A DNA stretch of 64,000 nt. It comes from Oidiodendron maius Zn (taxonomy: Eukaryota; Ascomycota; Leotiomycetes; Myxotrichaceae). The DNA lies in contig KN832883.1 of NCBI GenBank assembly GCA_000827325.1, positions 696,648-760,647 of the forward strand, read 5' to 3'. How positions within the stretch are numbered: the first letter of the stretch is position 1; every line of letters starts with the position of its first letter. The position numbers and the translations under genes were made by a program. Positions 57,603 to 64,000 of this stretch are shown piece after piece. Below the pieces are notes generated by a model, which worked only from the letters and a program-made list of their open reading frames with translations, ran no database searches and was not told where the DNA came from.

Positions 57603-58672
57603 TGGAGACAAGCAGTACAAAATATATTTGATATGGAGAGAAATAATAGCTTCGCTGTTTACTCGGAAGGAGTGCTTGCTAACCCTAAGTGACGAGGCTC
57701 CGTACGAGCAAGTCAGTGGATCCGGGTGAATGGAAGAATCTCACGTGATTTCAGTTAGTCAAGAGCCCTGCGCGCTCCAAAACAGGAGGGAAATTATAGA
57801 CACTAATTCCTGCTGCAGAAAATTGTAATAAAAGCCAAAATCGAAATGGGTGAGCGAGATTTAAAAAGAAAAGTGTGAGCCTCACGAGGCCGTGATCAGA
57901 TTTTGGATTCCGACTTGACAGGGGGTGGTGCCTCGGGCTAGCGCGGCAGCATCATCCGCGGGCAACAATTGGTCGGATCTGCAACTTCTTAGTGGTGGGA
58001 GCCAAGATCTGTTGGGTGGTCACACCAGGTTGCAATGGCAGCCTCACCGATATCCTCGTGTTTCAGAGTTCGGATTTGCCCAGAATCTGGTCGGGTTTCA
58101 GACCAACTAAGCCGAGTTGGAGGAGGCAGTGTACAAATGGAAGGAAGTCAACCGGAAGGTGTTCGAATAGGAACCACGACAGTGGTTAAAACTAGTAGTA
58201 AGCTAATTCAGAGATCAGAGTGGACAGGTATTATCACGTGATTTTACCCCTCCTTACCTTGCGTCGAGCGAGGGGCAGACGACATACTGTACTCCATTTT
58301 TCCTCTGAGATAGAAGCATAACATGTATGATAAAATCCATCGAATCCTTCCATGTTGCCTCACCATGCTCCCTCCTCCTCTGTTTGTTCCGATTGAGATT
58401 GTGCGTTTCACTGGCAGATCCTTTCTAGCCAATTATGTCTCCCGTTTTGCCTCTGCGACAGAATCTGGTGCGGGCCGGATTCTGGAATCAAAACCAAATC
58501 TAAGGCGAAACCATTTCAGTTCAAATTTAATATCTCGCTCTGCAAGCCTAATGCCTTCTCCTACATATATATCTCTTTGGTATTTCAATAGGAGTTTTCC
58601 TCAAGTCTTAAAGAGACAATCTGTTGATCGCGTACCCTGTCCTCTCTCTTTTGACACTTCTTTTCTCTCATC
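57603..58672. other. Gene-free stretch
   Basis: Divergent spacer between the Clr5-ankyrin gene and a small plus-strand gene. Short frames near 57.9-58.4 kb have no motif. Confidence 0.4.
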
Positions 58673-59086
58673 ATGGCTAGAAGCCAAGCTTTCTCCAGGC
58701 AGGCAGCAAATGGATCCCAATACGAGGATGGGTATGTTTATGCACCTTCTTTGCTGTCCATTCCATTTTTCGCTTGTCCCCTTCTGTTCCTCACCGACCT
58801 CAGAACTATGAACACATAAATGATTGCATGCTGACATTTTCTATTTGGTAGATACTACGGTACAAATGGAGATCACGAGTCTCGCTCGAGCCAAGAAGAC
58901 GAGGCTCAAGCACAGTCGACCCGACGGCTCGAAGTCTTCTTTGCAAATCAGAATTCCAGCTCTGGTTCGCCCTTCTCCTGGCGCCGGACGAGCACCTCTT
59001 CAGCAACGAAGAATATACAGACACATCTTCAAGCATTCGACGTAGCTTTTTACGGTAATGATACGAAGCGTGCATTACATAAATAG
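58673..59086 (+). CDS. Small Ser/Gln-rich hypothetical protein
   Basis: Two exons (58673..58731, 58852..59086) separated by a 120-base intron with GTATGT donor, GCTGAC branch and GTAG acceptor, phase 2, coding for 97 residues. It starts MARSQAFSRQAANGSQYEDG and continues into a hydrophilic Ser/Gln/Glu-rich stretch, ending FDVAFYGNDTKRALHK. No signal peptide, helix or known domain. I do not recognise a family. Support comes from clean splice sites and composition only, so it could be a lineage-specific gene. Confidence 0.45.
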
Positions 59087-60810
59087 AAGGGGAGATGTCC
59101 GAGGTCCTGAAAATGGATAGGATTTGGCTCTTGGCCAGGTGAGTTCACCGACTGAGATAAATGCCTTTACACCGATGTTATCCTAGGCTAACTTTATCGT
59201 TACATAAGAGATTTTGGAAATGGTTTTCTTATTTTCGGCACAGCCGGATGCGGAAGAACGGAAGACCCGGAAGGGAGAGGACAGAACTGGGCAAATCCAC
59301 GAAGGATGTGTTGTAAACAACTTTAATCGCTAGTACTTGAGAGTGTTCTTATTTGCAAATGGAATAGTGCCTAGGATCATATAAACATGTGTCTTTCCCC
59401 TGCTAAATGATTCTCAATAGAGACTTTGTCCAGTATATTTCTTAGTCAGGGATAAAGGCTAGATAATTATATTCTCTTATTATTAAACAAGGATGGACGG
59501 GTGCTGGAGGCTTTTCGGCGTTATGGGATCCGCCCTTAAAAAACGGGATCCCGAAACACCGAATCGCAGCTTTTCAAAAACAGCACCCTTAGCCTAGATT
59601 CTAAGTACAGTACTCGTCTAGAGATAGGATATGTATATTATAAACCTCTAAATTCTCATTTTCTACTCCTTTTTATAGAACATACAAGGCGCCTTTATCC
59701 TTCGTACGATAGTACCCTAGAACATCTAGACAGGTAGCTTTAAGTACTTATGTTATAGGTTCTCTAGCTTGAGCCAGTCATTATTATCGTCCTTAATTAT
59801 AGTAAATAAGAGTATATGTACCCTCCCCATTACCTAAACCTTGTCTAAAAAGATTTGTAAACATAGTCTCTCTTGTGACTAACTAATGGCTTACTTACAA
59901 ACTTAAGTCTTTAGCGCATAACTTTAGAGTTAGTTAGGAAGCTCTTTATTTTAGCAATATACCAACAATAGCCTAGACGCTTAATGGCTATATATATTGC
60001 ATAGTCACTAATATCCTTGGATTTAGGAGTACAAGAGGCTATTTGTCTCTAAGGTATATAACGCTAAGAGGGAGATTCAAGTAACTAAGCCTTAAGTGCC
60101 CTCCTATAAGGTATAGAAACTTGACCTTTTCTACTATATTTCTTCCTGTTTTATAGACTAACTCTATAAGCAGTCCCTGCCCAGCAGCACACGATTCCAG
60201 TACATCGGACCATTCGCGCCAAGTATTGATGTCTATAGAGTGGCACTCAAAGGACGAAGTTTAGTTGGTCTCTTTCTTCAACACGGTATATACTAGATGT
60301 AGATATCCGACTTGAAAAAAGCTCAAAAAATAGCTAAGAAGAATAATGCTTCCGAAACTATAAATAAAACAACACCTTGGGTACCAATCGTTGGAATTTT
60401 GTCGATTTAATTTTGATTGCGAGGTATCCTAATAGTAGTGGGCGGGACATTGTGTCAGGGCTGTCGACTATTTATAGAAACACCAAGCAAACACGTCCAA
60501 TAACTAGACCAGGATCTAATGCAAAGCTGAAATCAAACTAAGATTATCTACTTTCTGTCCCAAGACGTCGCCACATTTATAATAATTAACATTAGCTTGC
60601 AAACCAAGAAGGAGAGAATATAAGCGAAAGAACTGTAAAAGCGGCATTAGCTGTCTCTTAAAGAAGCCACGGTAAGTTCAGCCGCACTGATCGTCCTTTG
60701 ATCTCCCAGTATTTCCAACAAGCCTTTTGCTTCAAAATTTGGCTATCCATTGTTGACTTAATTAGAATTCGCCCTTTCCCCTAGTCCCCTCATTGCCTGC
60801 GTTCAATGCC
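59087..60810. other. AT-rich, gene-free stretch (possible mutated repeat)
   Basis: No coding frame. About 59390-60190 is very AT-rich with many TA steps and short CTA/TAG runs, which resembles repeat DNA mutated by RIP, though I could not compute indices. Contains an inverted repeat (listed) and the promoter of the next gene. Confidence 0.5.
59514..59563. repeat. Imperfect inverted repeat
   Basis: TTCGGCGTTATGGGATCC at 59514..59531 pairs imperfectly with CGGGATCCCGAAACACCGAA at about 59544..59563, leaving a short A-rich loop. GC-rich island in AT-rich DNA; could be a hairpin or the end of a MITE-like element. Confidence 0.55.
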
Positions 60811-63800
60811 ATGGCCACTAACGCAGACTCGCAATCGGCGGGCGCGGCTGGGACTCAAGATGGAAATCAAGCTGAACGACTAGGAGCCTCCACTAGTGAT
60901 AATCAAGCTCCAGTCGTTCCACCCGGGACCGAGTCTCGTATATGGGGCCAAAAGCAAGATGTCGATCTCTACAAAGAGCCAGGATTTGTATTGCGCAGCC
61001 CACAGCCGCACCCAGATGGAAGGAGAGACGACTGTGATGTAGAGTGAGTTTCAAACTGTATATGATGTAATTCGAAAGCCCTCTGACTTTTTTTTTTTAA
61101 GTTTTGTCATAGTCTCAGGAATCGGTGCCCATCCTATTGATACTTGGCGAGCCAGAAAATCACATCAACAAAATCGGCCAGTCATTGAACCCAGCAAGGA
61201 ACAAGCGCCAACTCCTACCTCAAGAGAACTCTGGAAAGCGGCGGCTATTTTGTCGGCGCATGGGGCTTCTCAAATAATAAACAGAACTTTGGAACATCCT
61301 AATCCTCCTTGGGTAACGGCAGATCTTCGAAAGAGTATTCCTAACGCGCGTGTTTTGGTCTACAATCACGGTCAGCCTGAAGAAGGTGTGACTCTCAAGA
61401 GCCTTGCCTTGAAACTGTTAGATAACCTACTTTCGGAACGTCCGTCATATGCAAGTTTTATTTTATAACAGCGGGAGCTTCTATGTATACTAACGGCCTC
61501 TTTAGCACTCAGTCAGACCTCTCTTCTTCATAGCTCATAGCACAGGCGGATTGGTCGTGAAACAGGCTTTAATAGAAGCCCAGGGTAATATCAAGTATAT
61601 GCAAAGCTGTTACGGGGCCACGTTCTTTGGTAAGCAATCATGGCTGAAGGAAGAGACTGCGTTGTGACTTAGGCATGGCTTCTGATACTAATCAGCAACA
61701 CCGCATCACGGATCCACGTATCTTTCCTCGCCTGCCTTTGCGAGGTCTATGCAAAAGTCGCTATCATTGATCTGGCCTCTTCCAAATACAGTTCAAAGGG
61801 AGTTGAGACTATATAATATACTTTTAGAGACTGCAGATCAATCTTTCCGCGATATTGCTGCAGAGTAAGTAAGACATATATCTCTCTACTAGATACTTGG
61901 GCTAATCTGCTCTATACAGTCTCCAGATTTCTACTTTCACCGAATCCGTCGATACACTCCTGTCTTTCTCCGACGATAATGAACGCAGAGAGTTATCGGC
62001 TCCAATAGTGACACTCAGATCGGCAATGCTAGATGTTCACCATGAAGTTCATAATCAGCTTTTGAATGACCACGCTCATTGCGCAGCATTTGAGGGAGAT
62101 GATTCTTATCAAAAGTCGCTATACCTAGCGAACTTGGAGAAAGCTGTTCAAAGGGTAGCATCGCTCTTTCCAAGAGGTAGCTCTGTAGACCTGGACCTAC
62201 TTCGCAAGGTTCATATCGAAGTCCATGGCTTTTACACAAAAAATAATGAAGTAGCCATGAACCAGAGAGAATCGTTTCAGATGTGGTCAACAAGAGTTTT
62301 ACTCGGATCATTCCTCAAGAAAGGTCCTTCTCAGTGCCTGCATGATCGTTTCTCAGAAATAAAACCTCATGCACCTCCCTCAGCACTACGCACCACCAAG
62401 CTAATAACTTCAAGAGCAGAACCTCTAGACGAAAGTGATGGGCCAACTCTTGGTAACCCCCACGTATGCGATTTCGTTGAAAAGAGACCCTCTGACAATA
62501 CGCCCAAGTAGAGTCACAAATGGACCCCATGCCAATGGCACCATTCTTTGAAGCAATTACGCCTACTTCAGCAACAGATTCTTCTGCAGCTGAAGCAAAC
62601 GGCCCCGCGACAAGTAACGACAGTGCCAAAAAGACGACAGAAAGCCTGATTTGGGTACATTTGCCATATAACAATCCACATTATGTGGCTGTGAGATATT
62701 GTATTCCTTTTGCATTATTACCGCATGCTGATAATTCTAGGACGTTTTACGTTGCATTGAGCGCCAGACTGGCGACAGCTATACCCAAAAGTTATTGGGC
62801 CGGGATAATTGGCAGAGAAGACACGTCTTGGGCCACAGCACTGAATATCATGCTTGTTTTGTGAGGCCAGGCTGTACTTGTCTGGTATCGGATTTTGGTG
62901 AGTTCAATGTCGTGACGTTGGCCTCCAAAGTTGACTGATTTGTCAGAGGCTCAGGCCCAGACGGGATCCATGCCAACCAAGCAGCCCACGCTGATCTCTC
63001 TATACTTTCCATACCTCCACTGGGACTCATACAAGAGAATGATCAAGAGAAGGGACATCATAAAAGAACGAATCCTCCAAGGGCGATCGGAGCCTGCTCC
63101 TTTAAAAGTCGCTAGGTTTGACATGGAGACCAAAGTTGCTTGGAAATATCTTGGCTACGACCCCCCTTTCAACTGCGCTCGGACATTGGATCAATACGGC
63201 TATCCGGATCTTCTGGATCCTCGACACAGAGATGACTATCAAATCTTGTACAGAAGGACCCAGGAAAAGATACCCAACCCTTCAGATTGGAAATTTTCGC
63301 GACCTCGTGGACTAGAAGCTCATCTTGAGCGAATAGGCGAAATTTTCAGTCGAGTTAGTCAAGAATTCGAAGCATTTAACGCCTGGCAATCTAAGTTTGA
63401 CAATATATTGGACGGGAAAGTGCTGATGGTTGAGCAAGTCTGGCTCTGGGTTCCGGATACAGGTATGGCTCATTTTCCAATCATGCATCCTTTAAATTGA
63501 TCAATCTGACCAAAGTCAGGCGCCGTCGCGTCTTTCTTTCCCTCAGTAAGTTCCTTTCCCCGATCTCTCTCCTTACTTGAAGTCTTTAACAGCCATTCTA
63601 ACAGCACTAAAGAAAGAAGCGACGCTAATTGGAAGAAAACATTACCATCCTGCAGATCTCCGAAACAATGTTTTCAACGAGATTAATAGTGACATGTCAC
63701 GTCGCTGTGAGAATTCCTTAGATCTTGCTGGCCTAATCGTTTTAAATGCTGTCACTCTCCTATTCGAAGGCTCATCTCCCCGCGATGTTGACGTCTTTCG

Positions 63801-64000
63801 AATCTACGAAGAATCTATTAGCATAATTGTAAGATTTTCAAGCATGTTGTCACTCTTCTTGCGCTGACCACTCTTGCCTTGGTACAGATTGAGCACCTCA
63901 CGTTGTCGTTTAAATACTTCAAATTTGGAGGTTTATGGGATACTAACGACAAAAATGACGTTCTGAGACCAAGAGAAAGACGAAAAGCTGATGAGCTGCA
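60811..64000 (+). CDS. Lipase-like / CorA-like fusion protein, 3' end outside window
   Basis: A multi-exon gene running off the right edge. The N-terminal part has an alpha/beta-hydrolase signature: DFVIVSGIGAHPIDTW, then RPLFFIAHSTGGLVVKQALI (AHSTGG in place of GHSxGG) and FATPHHGSTYLSS. A helical linker follows, then VHLPYNNPHYVA, HVLGHSTEYHACF, ARTLDQYGYPDLLDPRHRDD and VEQVWLWVPDTGAVASFFP, the series found in large fungal proteins annotated as CorA-like Mg2+ transporters. Introns inferred include 61044..61101, one near 61452-61513 (unresolved), 62453..62508, 62691..62740, 62898..62946 and 63829..63887; a very short one near 63549-63585 is uncertain. The membrane helices expected of CorA would lie beyond the window. 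Function unknown; possibly STAND/NLR-like defence or regulatory architecture. Confidence 0.7.

Overview
The window looks like nuclear DNA of a filamentous ascomycete (Pezizomycotina; Leotiomycetes would fit, but I cannot prove the class). The evidence is many 45-120 base GT-AG introns with CTAAC/CTGAC branch sites, plus fungus-restricted families: UstYa/DUF3328, HET, Clr5, DUF3176, SUR7/PalI, Zn2Cys6 regulators, and a non-reducing PKS with SAT and PT domains. Exon boundaries were assigned by eye from splice motifs, reading phase and family knowledge; no search or alignment was run.

Layout. 0-17 kb: an ankyrin gene broken by an assembly gap; a divergent pair of a PDI-like protein and a prolyl 4-hydroxylase; a PD-(D/E)XK-like protein; a divergent coiled-coil protein and Hsp70-like ATPase; and a DUF3176 membrane protein. 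17.7-19 kb: a glutamine-synthetase-fold enzyme. 20-28 kb: genes of secondary-metabolism type (DUF1857/AtaL-like protein, FAD monooxygenase, metallo-beta-lactamase thioesterase, Zn2Cys6 regulator). 28-32 kb: a decayed HET gene, a tiny cysteine-rich gene and a decayed SUR7/PalI-like gene. 32.8-41.1 kb: a compact ribosomal peptide (RiPP) locus of dikaritin type, with a secreted precursor of five near-identical repeats separated by Lys-Arg sites and four UstYa-type proteins. 41.5-51.2 kb: a GNAT, a 1801-residue non-reducing PKS (SAT-KS-AT-PT-ACP, no thioesterase) and a DMATS-type prenyltransferase transcribed divergently from it. 52-54 kb: a secreted tannase/feruloyl esterase. 54-57.6 kb: a five-exon Clr5-ankyrin protein. 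58.7 kb: a small two-exon gene. 59.1-60.8 kb: AT-rich, gene-free DNA. 60.8 kb to the end: a multi-exon protein with an N-terminal lipase-like fold and a C-terminal region like fungal CorA-like proteins, cut by the window edge.

How the genes may work together. The PKS has no releasing domain. The stand-alone thioesterase at 23-24 kb is of the kind that releases atrochrysone-type polyketides, and the adjacent prenyltransferase suggests a prenylated aromatic product. The RiPP locus sits between the thioesterase/regulator block and the PKS/prenyltransferase block, so two biosynthetic systems are interleaved. In the RiPP locus, a Kex2-type protease would cut the precursor at Lys-Arg and the UstYa-type proteins would oxidatively cyclise the Tyr-containing repeat peptide. 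No tyrosinase, methyltransferase, S41 peptidase or transporter is visible beside it.
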